A DNA stretch of 64,000 bases. It comes from CBDBJL01 sp965206365 (GTDB taxonomy: Bacteria > Pseudomonadota > Alphaproteobacteria > JABAAW01 > JAHZMA01). Of the stretch, positions 1 to 8,351 are shown piece after piece; the first letter of the stretch is position 1; every line of letters starts with the position of its first letter. The stretch lies in contig CBDBJL010000015.1 of assembly GCA_965206365.1 (NCBI GenBank), positions 1-64,000 on the forward strand, written 5' to 3'. Below the pieces are notes generated by a model, which did no database searches, had not been told where the DNA came from, and was given only the letters and a program-made list of their open reading frames with translations. The position numbers were made by a program, and so were the translations under genes.

Positions 1-1
1 G

Positions 2-76
2 CTTGCCGATGGTAGTTATGATGAGGTGCGCAAAAACGAGGCTGTGAAGGCGGTTTATAGCGGAGGCATAAAATGA
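2..76 (+). CDS. C-terminal end of LivG-type ABC transporter ATPase (partial)
   Basis: The window opens inside a reading frame that ends with a TGA at 74-76. The 24 visible residues include LADGSYDEVRKNEAV followed by KAVYSGG, the usual tail of LivG-type branched-chain amino acid ATPases (a 'G-x-EVR-x-N-x-x-V-x-x-x-Y-L-G' pattern). The stop overlaps the ATG of the next gene (ATGA), as is normal for livG-livF pairs. Nothing of the nucleotide-binding motifs is visible, so the call rests on the tail and the neighbour. Confidence 0.6.
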   Translation, partial: LADGSYDEVRKNEAVKAVYSGGIK

Positions 77-747
77 TTTGTTGGAATGATTTGCAAGCAG
101 GTTATGATTTGCCTGTGTTTAAGAATTTCACTGGAAGTTTGCAACCGAAGCAAGTTATTGGCATTGTTGGCCGCAACGGTGCCGGAAAGAGCAGTTTTTT
201 AAAATCATTGATGGGTATTAACCGTATTTATCAAGGTGAAGTGACCTATCAGGATACGGATATTACGCATTTGCCAATCTATAGCAGAAGGCAATATGGT
301 ATGTTTTATAGTGCTTCAGAGAATATGGTTTTTGGTGGCTTAACTGTAGAGAAAAATTTTTCCATTGATAAAACGATTGATCATAAGTTGTTACAAGAAT
401 TACAAGATAAATTTCCTATTTTATCGCAAAGATTAAAGAGTAAGGCAGGTAATTTAAGCGGTGGCGAGAAAAAGATTTTAGCTTTTTCCCGAGCGATTAT
501 TGCCGATGCTAAGTATGTTTTACTCGATGAACCTACGGAAGGGGTTGCCCAAGAAAATATTAATATTATGGTTGATTTTGTTCAAAAACGAGCCAAAGAT
601 ACGGGGATGATCATTGCAGAACAAAACATTAATTTTTTATTTTCTTGTGCAACTGATTTTATTTTAATTGAAAATGGTGTGATAAAAAAGCAAGGTTCTG
701 CAGATAAATTTACCCGAGATTCTGTTTTAAATTTTTTACAAATTTAA
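73..747 (+). CDS. LivF-type ABC transporter ATP-binding protein
   Basis: A 224-residue nucleotide-binding subunit of a branched-chain amino acid/amide-type importer (HAAT family). Walker A is GRNGAGKS near residue 33, the signature is LSGGEKK near 129, and Walker B is YVLLDEPTEG near 148. The Q-loop region, usually YVPQGR in LivF, here reads FYSASENMVF with no glutamine, so coupling to the permease may differ. It overlaps the preceding LivG-like tail by four bases and is the last gene of that operon. Substrate unknown; the family also carries amides, urea and aromatic acids. This is separate from the complete Liv set at 11.9-16.8 kb. Confidence 0.85.
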   Translation: MICWNDLQAGYDLPVFKNFTGSLQPKQVIGIVGRNGAGKSSFLKSLMGINRIYQGEVTYQDTDITHLPIYSRRQYGMFYSASENMVFGGLTVEKNFSIDKTIDHKLLQELQDKFPILSQRLKSKAGNLSGGEKKILAFSRAIIADAKYVLLDEPTEGVAQENINIMVDFVQKRAKDTGMIIAEQNINFLFSCATDFILIENGVIKKQGSADKFTRDSVLNFLQI

Positions 748-826
748 GAAATTATGCAATTGATAGTAAATTCTTTATAGATTATATTTATTATTTTATA
801 GCGTAATACGAAGATGGTCGTTTTTT

Positions 827-1768
827 GTGATTGAATATGGACAGGAAAATTTTTCGGAATATGTTGTTGATTTTGCTTGTGCCAAGCTGGCTATCGGGCA
901 AAAAATTGCATTGATTACTTTGGTGGGAATCCAAGGTTCGGCACCTCGATCTCTGGGTGCACAGATGGTTGTTAGTGAAAATGCCGAGCGAGCAGGTTAT
1001 TTATTAGCAGGGTGCTTTGAAAAAGCCGTACAAGATGAGGCTTTGCTTTGTATTGAGGCAGGTGTGAGTAGGCTTGTGAGTTATGGAAAGGGTTCGAATT
1101 ATCTTGATATTCAGTTGCCATGTGATAGCCGTGTGGATTTATATTTTGATACTCAAATCACTCTAGAAATTTTAATGGCAATTGATACAGATTATCAGGC
1201 ACGGCGTACAAGTTATTTACTGCTAGAAAATACTCCTAATCATGGTAATTTTAAGATGGCACAACATCGTAATCACCTTTCGGAAATGATGGAAAATTGT
1301 TTTTGGGTTACCTATTCACCTAAGATTCGTGTGATTATTCTGGGCACGGGTGCGGTTGCGGTTCAGCTGGCAAAAATTGCTCAACTTAGTAATTTTGAAG
1401 TTATTTGTGATCGCACTGATCTAGAAATCGATCAAATTTACCAATCAGATAATATCATAGCTCAGCATTTTACCAATGTTGAGGATATTATGATTGATTG
1501 TTATAGTGCGGTGGTAACAGTTTTTCATGATCATGAACAGGAAATCAAATTTTTGCCAATCATTTTAGCCAGTGATGCCTTTTATATCGGGGCGATGGGT
1601 AGTGATACAACTCATACTAGGCGGGTTGATAGGCTTCGTTCCTGTAATATTGAAGGTACAGATATTGCGAGAATCAATGCTCCTGCTGGACTTTTTAGAA
1701 GCGGTAAATCTGCAAGCGATATTGCAATTTCTATTTTAGCACAAATTATTACAATGCAACCGAAATGA
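827..1768 (+). CDS. xdhC: XdhC/CoxI-family molybdenum hydroxylase maturation protein
   Basis: A 313-residue cytosolic protein of the XdhC family. These bind molybdenum cofactor, promote its sulfuration and insert it into xanthine-dehydrogenase-type hydroxylases. The N-terminal XdhC_CoxI domain shows GSAPRSLGAQMVV near residue 37, and the usual SGGC-E motif appears as LAGCFEKAV near 61. The C-terminal Rossmann domain has IILGTGAVAVQLAK near 170 and FYIGAMGSDTTHTRRVDRL near 260. The start is a GTG, because the nearby ATG at 814 is in a frame that stops at once. The likely client is the molybdenum hydroxylase at 17.7-21.3 kb, with MocA at 5.5-6.2 kb supplying the cytosine-dinucleotide cofactor. 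Confidence 0.85.
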   Translation: MIEYGQENFSEYVVDFACAKLAIGQKIALITLVGIQGSAPRSLGAQMVVSENAERAGYLLAGCFEKAVQDEALLCIEAGVSRLVSYGKGSNYLDIQLPCDSRVDLYFDTQITLEILMAIDTDYQARRTSYLLLENTPNHGNFKMAQHRNHLSEMMENCFWVTYSPKIRVIILGTGAVAVQLAKIAQLSNFEVICDRTDLEIDQIYQSDNIIAQHFTNVEDIMIDCYSAVVTVFHDHEQEIKFLPIILASDAFYIGAMGSDTTHTRRVDRLRSCNIEGTDIARINAPAGLFRSGKSASDIAISILAQIITMQPK

Positions 1769-1943
1769 TAGTAAAATATTCATATTTTGTTCAGGTAAAT
1801 ATTCTTTACCTCCATGAAAGAACTTGCGAGATTTTTTTTTTTTTGCTAGATTGTCCTTTCTGAGGAGGAAGTTTGAGGTTGTTTTGTTCAAACTTAGGAC
1901 GGGATCTGTAAGGTTGCAGTGAGATTGATTTTCATGAAGACCT
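1769..1943 (+). promoter_or_regulatory. Intergenic region with T13 run and 27-bp inverted repeat before the peptide-type ABC cassette
   Basis: A run of 13 T lies at 1832-1844. An inverted repeat follows, with arms AAGTTTGA (1869-1876) and TCAAACTT (1888-1895) separated by 11 bases. No T-run follows the hairpin, so it looks more like an operator or leader stem than a terminator. Function is not established. Confidence 0.3.
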
Positions 1944-2936
1944 ATGTTGAATTTTATGTTCGCTACAAATATAAAAATACGATTTTGTGCTGTTATCGGA
2001 ATTGCCCTTAGCACGGTAGTTTTTGTGTTTCTGACGCGTTGGTTGATTCCTCATCATTTGGCTTTGGAAGATCAGCCAATTTTGTCTGAATTTTATGGCT
2101 TGGATCATTCCTTGATACAACAATTCTTTATCTGGATATTGCATATTTTTCGGGGTTATCTTGGTGTTTCTATGGTTTCTGGTGAAGCGGTAACTGAGGT
2201 TGTTTGGCAAGTTTTCCCCAGAACTCTAGAGCTAATTTTACTGAGTTTCATGATTGGATTGGTGTTGGGGGCCCTATTGGTGGTGCTTGCGAATGCCAAA
2301 ATATCTCGTTTTTTCAGTAAATTTATAGATATATGTGAAGGATTAATGCGATTATTGCCGGCTTTTCTTTGGGGGATGTTTTTTCTCTTTATGGTTTCAT
2401 GGGTTGGGTATAGTCAGATTTTTGTTACAAATGGCTCGTTGGCAGAATTATCTTTCCAAACCAATTTTTACTTGTTGGAAAGTATTTTCACAGGAGATTG
2501 GGATGGGGTAAAACGGGTGTTAAATGATATGATCATACCTGCTTTAGCCCTTGCTTTGCCCTTTGCGGGCGTGTTTTCTTACTCTTTGCGACAAAAAATG
2601 TTTACGATTGCAAATCATGATTATATTCTATTAGCGAATTGTAGAGCTATTGAGCGCAGGAAAAATATGGTAAGCGAGGTTTTGCCCAATGCGTTGTTTG
2701 CGATTATTCCGATTATCCAACTAGAGATGTTTTCCCTTATGGGTTTCAGTTTATTTATTGAATATTTATTTTCCTATCATGGTTTGGGGGATACCTTGAT
2801 TAATGCCATTATTTTGCGAGACTTTCCTTTATTTCAAGGCATATTTTTGGTTTCAATGTTATTTTTGTTGGGAATTCATATGATTATGGATTTATTTTAT
2901 TTTTATTTTTTTATAAAATTCAGAAATATAGAATGA
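1944..2936 (+). CDS. Peptide/nickel-type ABC transporter permease (DppB family)
   Basis: A 330-residue integral membrane protein with about six hydrophobic segments. It has the DppB layout: an N-terminal membrane anchor, a long outer loop, then a transport domain. The EAA-type loop is around residues 225-260 (ANHDYILLANCRAIERRKN, then LPNALFAIIPI). The C-terminal half has FIEYLFSYHGLGDTLINAI, close to the 'E-x-x-F-x-x-P-G-L-G' of the family. The typical RALGLS segment is altered to NCRAIER, so the coupling loop is atypical. First gene of a four-gene set whose stop codons overlap the next start (ATGA). Confidence 0.8.
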   Translation: MLNFMFATNIKIRFCAVIGIALSTVVFVFLTRWLIPHHLALEDQPILSEFYGLDHSLIQQFFIWILHIFRGYLGVSMVSGEAVTEVVWQVFPRTLELILLSFMIGLVLGALLVVLANAKISRFFSKFIDICEGLMRLLPAFLWGMFFLFMVSWVGYSQIFVTNGSLAELSFQTNFYLLESIFTGDWDGVKRVLNDMIIPALALALPFAGVFSYSLRQKMFTIANHDYILLANCRAIERRKNMVSEVLPNALFAIIPIIQLEMFSLMGFSLFIEYLFSYHGLGDTLINAIILRDFPLFQGIFLVSMLFLLGIHMIMDLFYFYFFIKFRNIE

Positions 2937-3811
2937 CAGTTCGATTATTCAATAATTTTGATTTTTGGCGCGGAAAAATTCCATATCATATGCCGTTTTA
3001 CTTATTTCTTAGTATTTTTTGGTTGACGGTTTTGGTGTTTTTTTTGCTATTTGCTGATTTTTTGGTTCTTAAGAGTCATTTGCAGCCCGATCAACTTTAT
3101 AGTTTGGATGCGATGATCCCCCCTTTTTGGCAAGAAGGGGCCCAATTAGGTTATCATTTAGGAACGGATGAATTTGGGCGAGGTGTGTTTTCGCGCCTAT
3201 CCTATGCAACAAAACTCACATGTAGTATGAGTTTAAGCGCGGCATTATTATCCGGTATTTTTGGAAGTTTTCTGGGTTTGCTGGTGGGGTTTTATCGTGG
3301 CAAAGCAAATAGATATTTGTTAAATTTCATGTATTTTGGGTTCCCTTTTTTCGCTTTGTTGGTATCAATTGTTTTTATTTTTACCTTAAAGGGTACAATG
3401 CCCAGTTTTGTGGTGATCATAATTTCTGTGCAATGGGTTTATTTTTACCAGAAAGTTCAATCTTGGGTTTGTTTGCAAATGCAAATCAATTATGTTGATA
3501 GTGCGCGCATTATCGGTTTCAATGATTGGCAAATTTTGGTGAGTGAAATTTTACCCAATTGTTGGAAATTAATTTTTTCATTATTGTTGATCAGTATCGC
3601 AACTTCCATGGTGGCTGAGGCGGTGATATCGTTTTTTGGGATGACACCTGACCATTATTTAACATGGGGGATGATGCTTGTTAGTGGAATGAATCAAGTT
3701 AATGGGGCATGGTGGGTGGTTATGTTTCCGTTTATGATGTTGGTTCTTAGTGTTATCGCATTGAATTATTTGGGGAAAAGATTGCAACAAACTTTGGAGT
3801 TTGAGATGTGA
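2933..3811 (+). CDS. Peptide/nickel-type ABC transporter permease (DppC family)
   Basis: A 292-residue membrane protein paired with the DppB-like gene, overlapping it by four bases. The DppC hallmark LGTDEFGRGVFSRLSYATK is present near residue 77, followed by an inner-membrane domain. The EAA loop is around 185-210 (VDSARIIGFNDWQILVSEILPN), matching the 'ARA-G-S-x-x-I-x-x-R-H-I-L-P-N' pattern. Near the C-terminus EAVISFFGMTPDHYLTWGMM corresponds to the family's 'E-x-x-L-S-F-L-G-L-G-...-W-G'. It should form the heteromeric channel with the upstream gene. Substrate unknown. Confidence 0.82.
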   Translation: MTVRLFNNFDFWRGKIPYHMPFYLFLSIFWLTVLVFFLLFADFLVLKSHLQPDQLYSLDAMIPPFWQEGAQLGYHLGTDEFGRGVFSRLSYATKLTCSMSLSAALLSGIFGSFLGLLVGFYRGKANRYLLNFMYFGFPFFALLVSIVFIFTLKGTMPSFVVIIISVQWVYFYQKVQSWVCLQMQINYVDSARIIGFNDWQILVSEILPNCWKLIFSLLLISIATSMVAEAVISFFGMTPDHYLTWGMMLVSGMNQVNGAWWVVMFPFMMLVLSVIALNYLGKRLQQTLEFEM

Positions 3812-4692
3812 GACCCTATTTGGATATTGAAGAATTAAATATCGCGCTCAAAAAATCTTCAGATCTGCGGTTACTCCGCGATGTTAATTTGCAAATTACT
3901 CGCGGTGAAACTTATGGTGTGCTCGGGCAATCATTGGCGGGCAAAACCCTTATTGTTAAAACTTTATTTGGGTTATTATCACCTGTAACCAAAATTATTT
4001 CAGGGAGAGTTTATTTAGATGGTGAAGATTTATTATGCATGAAAGAGTTGGATCGTCAGGATTTTGTTTCAAGGCGGATTGCTTTGGTTCCATCTGATCC
4101 GATTGCAGCACTAAATCCGCTGAAAAATATTGGGAAACAGATGATGCAACTTTTCGCGAGACGACGACATGATAGCAAAGAAAATGCATATCGGCATGTT
4201 CTTGATGCATTTGCAAAAATGGCGGTTGTGGATCCAGAAAAAATATTCAAACAATACCCACATCAATTATCGAGTGCACTATGCCAAAAAATTTTAATCA
4301 GTGCAGCACTTATGGTTGCGCCGGATTTAATCATTGTGGATGAATCGGCTGTCTTGCTTAATTCTGTGCAGCGTAAGCAAAATTTAAGATTATTGGCAAA
4401 GGAAAAAAATTCAGATACATCGCTATTATTGCTAAGCCATGATGTTGGAATGATCACAACATTATGCCCCCGATTGACGGTCTTATATGAGGGTTATCTG
4501 GTGGAACAGATTAATGCTAAGTCTTTTGAAGATTCGATGCGAGATTCTTACTTAAAAGCGATGCTAAAAATGATGCCAAATTGTGCGCAACCGCATTTGG
4601 GCTTGGCTCTTATCGATGGAGAATTATCAACAAAGATTGTAGAGGAAATTACGTTGAGTGATGAGAAATGGTGTTTGCGCTATGGGAAATAA
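3808..4692 (+). CDS. Peptide-type ABC transporter ATPase (DppD family), degenerate motifs
   Basis: A 294-residue oligopeptide-type ATPase starting at a GTG that overlaps the permease stop. Walker A is intact (GQSLAGKT, residues 40-47) and Walker B keeps its glutamate (LIIVDE, about 174-179). The H-loop is present (LLSHDVGM). However the Q-loop glutamine is replaced (VPSDP instead of FQDP, about 95-98), the signature is LSSAL instead of LSGGQ (154-158) and the D-loop ALD is LLN. The reading frame is intact and there are no stop codons. It may be an ATPase under relaxed constraint or one with altered function. Confidence 0.78.
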   Translation: MRPYLDIEELNIALKKSSDLRLLRDVNLQITRGETYGVLGQSLAGKTLIVKTLFGLLSPVTKIISGRVYLDGEDLLCMKELDRQDFVSRRIALVPSDPIAALNPLKNIGKQMMQLFARRRHDSKENAYRHVLDAFAKMAVVDPEKIFKQYPHQLSSALCQKILISAALMVAPDLIIVDESAVLLNSVQRKQNLRLLAKEKNSDTSLLLLSHDVGMITTLCPRLTVLYEGYLVEQINAKSFEDSMRDSYLKAMLKMMPNCAQPHLGLALIDGELSTKIVEEITLSDEKWCLRYGK

Positions 4693-5503
4693 GCAAATTG
4701 ATAATTCTGCAGTAAGTATAAATGCGTCGCAACATATTTTATCGTTGCATGATTTATCGGCAAATTATGCCGAAAATTCTTGCGGATTTCCAATTCTTAA
4801 GGTGTCTCCGATTGCAAAAATAGTAAAAATCAATTTGCACCTTCGAAAAGAAACGATATTAGGAATTGTTGGGGATGATGCAAGTGGGCAAAATGCTCTG
4901 GCACGAGTAATTTTTGGTTTAATTCCACGAGAATCTGGAAAAATTATTTTCGATGGAAAAGAAATTAAGAAATTAAGCGATTATCGATTGTTGCAATTAC
5001 GCTCACAAATGCAAATGGTGCTAAGAGGTTCAACCTTAAATCCAGAAATGAATGTAGGCAGAATTATTACCGCACCGTTTGAGGGCATAAAATCTGTTAA
5101 AAGTAGTAAAACGCAGTTAAAACGAGTTTTAGCTCAAGTAGAGCTTACGGCGGATTGCATTCAAAAATATCCTCGGCATTTATCACCAGAAGAATATCGA
5201 AGGGTTGCAATTGCACGAGCGATTATGGTCGCGCCCAAATTTATTTTGATTGATAATATCATTTTCGGGTTAGATCTTATTCAGCAAACAAAAATTTTAT
5301 TATTGTTAGAACAGCTTGCGAAAGAACTGAAATTGACGATGATTTTTATGATTCATGATATTGCACTTACAAGTCGATTATGCACTCAGGTGATGGTAAT
5401 GCACTCAGGAAAAATTATTGAGCATGAAGATGCAAATATAATTTTTTCTGCTCCAAAACATCCTTATACCAAGGAGTTGATTCAAGCATCAACCTTTGAA
5501 TGA
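4661..5503 (+). CDS. Peptide-type ABC transporter ATPase (DppF family), Walker A lysine missing
   Basis: A DppF-like ATPase of about 280 residues, recognised by its fold pattern and its C-terminal APKHPYTKELI tail. Walker A reads GDDASGQN where the family has GESGSGKS, so the nucleotide-binding lysine is a glutamine. The signature is LSPEEYRR and Walker B ends ILIDN with asparagine in place of the catalytic glutamate. The Q-loop FQDP is LRGS. The H-loop histidine remains (MIHDIAL). Hydrolysis by this subunit is unlikely. The start is uncertain: GTG 4658, ATG 4661 or ATG 4682 all overlap the upstream gene. No substrate-binding protein follows; the next gene is convergent. Confidence 0.75.
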   Translation: MRNGVCAMGNKQIDNSAVSINASQHILSLHDLSANYAENSCGFPILKVSPIAKIVKINLHLRKETILGIVGDDASGQNALARVIFGLIPRESGKIIFDGKEIKKLSDYRLLQLRSQMQMVLRGSTLNPEMNVGRIITAPFEGIKSVKSSKTQLKRVLAQVELTADCIQKYPRHLSPEEYRRVAIARAIMVAPKFILIDNIIFGLDLIQQTKILLLLEQLAKELKLTMIFMIHDIALTSRLCTQVMVMHSGKIIEHEDANIIFSAPKHPYTKELIQASTFE

Positions 5504-5525
5504 AGATTGATTTTCCATCAAAATT

Positions 5526-6161
5526 TTATTGTCCGAAAAATGCTTTGAAATCGGATTTGGTATCGATATCTTGCAAAATGGCTTGGGTCTTGAAATTTAC
5601 TTTCACAACATGTTGAGGGTTTGCATTGATGAGATTGCGTGCACCTTGATTGTTTACAATTTTACTGTGCCTTATTTCGTGTAATTGTGGAAAGAATTTT
5701 CGAGGAATAATAATAGGATTGCCCAAAACCCCTTGATAAGTGGGAATGATGAAATTGCCTTCGCTGAAATGATCTAGCAAATGGTTAATCTCAACAGAAG
5801 TGATCGCGGGCATATCGGCCAGCATGACCAAAGCCGCGGTAATCGTATTGGGCAAAATATGAATGGCTCGTGCTAGGCTGTGCCCCATGCCTAATTGCCA
5901 ATTTGTGGCGATAAGCATTTCTATTTTTTTGGTTTTTTGCTGATTAACAACAGCATGAATATAGGTCTGCATGGTTTTTGCCTGATACCCAAGCACAATA
6001 TAGAGATCAGCAATCTTGCTATTCAGTAAGGCATGAATTGGATAATGGATGAGTTTTTTATTGTTAATAGGAAGTAATAATTTATTGGCATCCCCCATAC
6101 GGTGCGATGCACCGGCGGCCAATAGAATTGCACAAATATTGGAAGTAAGATTGATTGTCAT
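5526..6161 (-). CDS. mocA: Molybdenum cofactor cytidylyltransferase (MocA/MobA-like NTP transferase)
   Basis: A 211-residue nucleotidyltransferase that should transfer CMP to molybdopterin to form the MCD cofactor of xanthine-oxidase-family enzymes. The N-terminal nucleotide-binding motif ILLAAGASHRMG lies near residues 12-23. NWQLGMGHSLARAI, the ADMPAI metal/substrate motif and GNPIIIPR follow in the MocA order, with NNQGARNLI close to the family's GD-x-GAR. It is convergent with the ABC cassette and divergent from pncA. Together with xdhC it supplies the molybdenum hydroxylase of the nicotinate island. MobA (GMP transfer) is the alternative but lacks this context. Confidence 0.85.
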   Translation of the reverse strand: MTINLTSNICAILLAAGASHRMGDANKLLLPINNKKLIHYPIHALLNSKIADLYIVLGYQAKTMQTYIHAVVNQQKTKKIEMLIATNWQLGMGHSLARAIHILPNTITAALVMLADMPAITSVEINHLLDHFSEGNFIIPTYQGVLGNPIIIPRKFFPQLHEIRHSKIVNNQGARNLINANPQHVVKVNFKTQAILQDIDTKSDFKAFFGQ

Positions 6162-6263
6162 GGATTAAATCATGGCATGATTTTTGACAGATAAATAGTG
6201 TTTTTTTGGAAAAAATGCTTTATTCTAAATTGGATGGTAATATAGACAATAATGAGGTGTAGG

Positions 6264-6872
6264 ATGAATAAAACAGAAGCTTTATTGGTTATTGATGTGC
6301 AAAATGATTTTTGTTTGGGCGGAAGCTTGGCTGTGCCTGAGGGTGAGCAGGTGGTTGCGCCGATTAATGCGTTGATGGCAAAATTTGCAGTGAGTATTGT
6401 AACGCAAGATTGGCACCCAGCTGGCCATAATTCATTTGCAAGCAGCCATGCTGGCAAAGAAGTTTTCACGACGATTGAAATGGAATATGGCCCTCAAATA
6501 CTTTGGCCAGATCATTGCATTCAAGGTTCTCAAGGGGCTGAATTTCATCCCGAATTGCGGTTAAATTTATGCGATCTAATCATCCGCAAGGGTTATAATC
6601 CGGCAATAGATAGTTATTCTGCTTTTTTAGAAAATGATAAAAAAACGCCAACAGGACTTTCAGGTTACTTGAAAGAACGTGGCATTACCAAGATTTATTT
6701 GGTTGGGCTGGCAACAGATTTTTGTGTTCATTTCTCGGCGATGGATGCAATCAGCTATGGATTTGAAACGATATTGATTCTGGATGCCTGTCGGGGCATT
6801 GATGAAGTAGAATCTGCATGTGCAGTTATGGCAGAAAAAGGCGTAAAAATCATTCATTCTAGCGAGATTTGA
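6264..6872 (+). CDS. pncA: Nicotinamidase
   Basis: A cysteine hydrolase of the isochorismatase fold that converts nicotinamide to nicotinate and ammonia. From the chosen start the protein is about 202 residues. Visible are the catalytic Asp in LLVIDVQNDFC, the metal-binding Asp/His set in TQDWHPAGHNSF, the catalytic Lys in IIRKGYNPAIDSYSAF and the nucleophilic Cys in GLATDFCVHFSA. An ATG at 6252 is also in frame, but GAGGTGTAGG lies just upstream of the ATG at 6264, which decides the start. PncA normally serves NAD salvage; here, in a nicotinate-degrading island, it probably also feeds nicotinamide into catabolism. Confidence 0.93.
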   Translation: MNKTEALLVIDVQNDFCLGGSLAVPEGEQVVAPINALMAKFAVSIVTQDWHPAGHNSFASSHAGKEVFTTIEMEYGPQILWPDHCIQGSQGAEFHPELRLNLCDLIIRKGYNPAIDSYSAFLENDKKTPTGLSGYLKERGITKIYLVGLATDFCVHFSAMDAISYGFETILILDACRGIDEVESACAVMAEKGVKIIHSSEI

Positions 6873-6905
6873 AAATGGTAATTTCCAGAAGATAGCATCA
6901 GAGGA

Positions 6906-8351
6906 ATGATGAAAAATATTTGGAAACATAGCTTAATTGTAGCGATAGTTGGTTTTGTTGTCTTTTTCTTGGCGGGCATTCCTGCGCTATGGGCGCATTC
7001 CTCCGAGCGGATTTTTATTGTTACCTTGCCATTAGGCTACTATTATGCTACGGGGGCAATGGTTGTGCTGGCAACATTTGTTTTGGTGCTGTTATTGCCA
7101 AAAAAAATAACGGTTCTGCCAAAAAAATTGGGTATTTTTCCAATGGCATCGCTTTGTCGCTTCACCCATTGGCTTAGTTTTCTTGCACTGGTGTTATTGG
7201 TGATTGTGGGGTTTGTTGGCAGTCGGGATCCGCTGGAAAATATTTTGGTGTTGATGGTGTGGACGGTGCTATGGGTGGTGCTAACTTTGCTTACAGTAAT
7301 TTTTGCAAATGTTTGGGATTTTTTGAATCCATGGTGTGCCGCTGTGAAACTTACACGCAAATGGTTGGGTGTTTCTGAAACACAATCGAATGCTTCAATC
7401 CAAAATGGTGCAAAAGGGATATTGGATAAATTAGGGTATTTTCCGGCCATTATTGGTTTTTTTGGATTTGCTTGGTTTGAAATTATCTCGCTTGCTCCTG
7501 ATGATCCAGCAGTTTTAGCACAGAGTGTTTTGATTTATTGGGGCATTATTTTTATTCTTGCTTGTTATCAGGGTGAGGGTTGGCTGGAGAAGGGTGAATT
7601 TTTCACTGTATTTTTTCGCTTTATTGGCCGAATTGCCCCTTTATGGATTCAACGTGAGGGGAATCAAGAATTGCTAATGTTGGGGTTTCCAGGCAAAAGA
7701 ATGGAAATGATGCCAACATTGTCGAAAACGGCGATTGCATTTGTGGTTTTGGTTTTGGCATCGGTAAGCTTCGATGGTTTTGCCGATAGTTTCTTTTGGT
7801 TATTGGCGATTGGGGTGAATCCTTTGGCTTTCGAGGGACGCTCGAATGTGCTTGAGATCAATAGCGCTGGGTTGCTATCAGCTTGGCTATTAAGCGGGAT
7901 GCTTATTTTAAGCGTGATTGCGCTCTCTTGTTTTGTTGGCAGGGTTAAATTTTTCTGGCAAGAAGCTGGGCGCATGGTTGCTACTTTCTTGCCCATTGCC
8001 GCTGCCTATCATATTGCCCATTATTTTACCGCCTTGTTAATTAATATGCAATATTTGATAAAATCTTTCAGTGATCCTTTTGGATTGGGTTGGAATATTT
8101 TTGCTTTGCCACATCATTTTGTTACCACCTCATTTATGAAAGATTATAGTTCACAAATTGCGATTTGGAATTTTCAATCTGCAGTGATCGTGATTGGGCA
8201 TGTGATTGCCGTGATTCTGGCCTGTTCAAATTCTCATGTTAGTCATCAGGGAGTGCGGGGCAAAATTGCTCATTTTCCGATGACGTTGTTAATGATGCTT
8301 TATACAATTTTTGGCTTGTGGTTACTCTCCACACCAACAGGCGGGGCCTAA
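6906..8351 (+). CDS. Polytopic membrane protein of unknown function
   Basis: 481 residues with roughly ten to twelve hydrophobic segments spread over the whole length, beginning with an N-terminal signal-anchor-like helix ending in ALWAHSSER. A conserved-looking stretch is VWDFLNPWCAAVKLTRKWLG near residue 137, and the C-terminal part has histidine-rich segments (AAYHIAHYFTALL, ALPHHFVTTSF, VIVIGHVIAVILACSNSHVSHQ). I do not recognise the family with confidence. It follows pncA by 33 bases and overlaps the next convergent gene by four bases. A role in uptake or in membrane electron transfer for the hydroxylase is possible but is inference only. Confidence 0.6.
   Translation: MMKNIWKHSLIVAIVGFVVFFLAGIPALWAHSSERIFIVTLPLGYYYATGAMVVLATFVLVLLLPKKITVLPKKLGIFPMASLCRFTHWLSFLALVLLVIVGFVGSRDPLENILVLMVWTVLWVVLTLLTVIFANVWDFLNPWCAAVKLTRKWLGVSETQSNASIQNGAKGILDKLGYFPAIIGFFGFAWFEIISLAPDDPAVLAQSVLIYWGIIFILACYQGEGWLEKGEFFTVFFRFIGRIAPLWIQREGNQELLMLGFPGKRMEMMPTLSKTAIAFVVLVLASVSFDGFADSFFWLLAIGVNPLAFEGRSNVLEINSAGLLSAWLLSGMLILSVIALSCFVGRVKFFWQEAGRMVATFLPIAAAYHIAHYFTALLINMQYLIKSFSDPFGLGWNIFALPHHFVTTSFMKDYSSQIAIWNFQSAVIVIGHVIAVILACSNSHVSHQGVRGKIAHFPMTLLMMLYTIFGLWLLSTPTGGA

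Noticed and set aside
1832..1844. T13 run as a terminator for xdhC
   Set aside because: No GC-rich stem directly precedes it; the inverted repeat lies after it, in the wrong order for a rightward terminator.
7043..7450. 135-codon open frame antisense to the membrane protein
   Set aside because: Shadow of the real gene; no start signal and no recognisable family.
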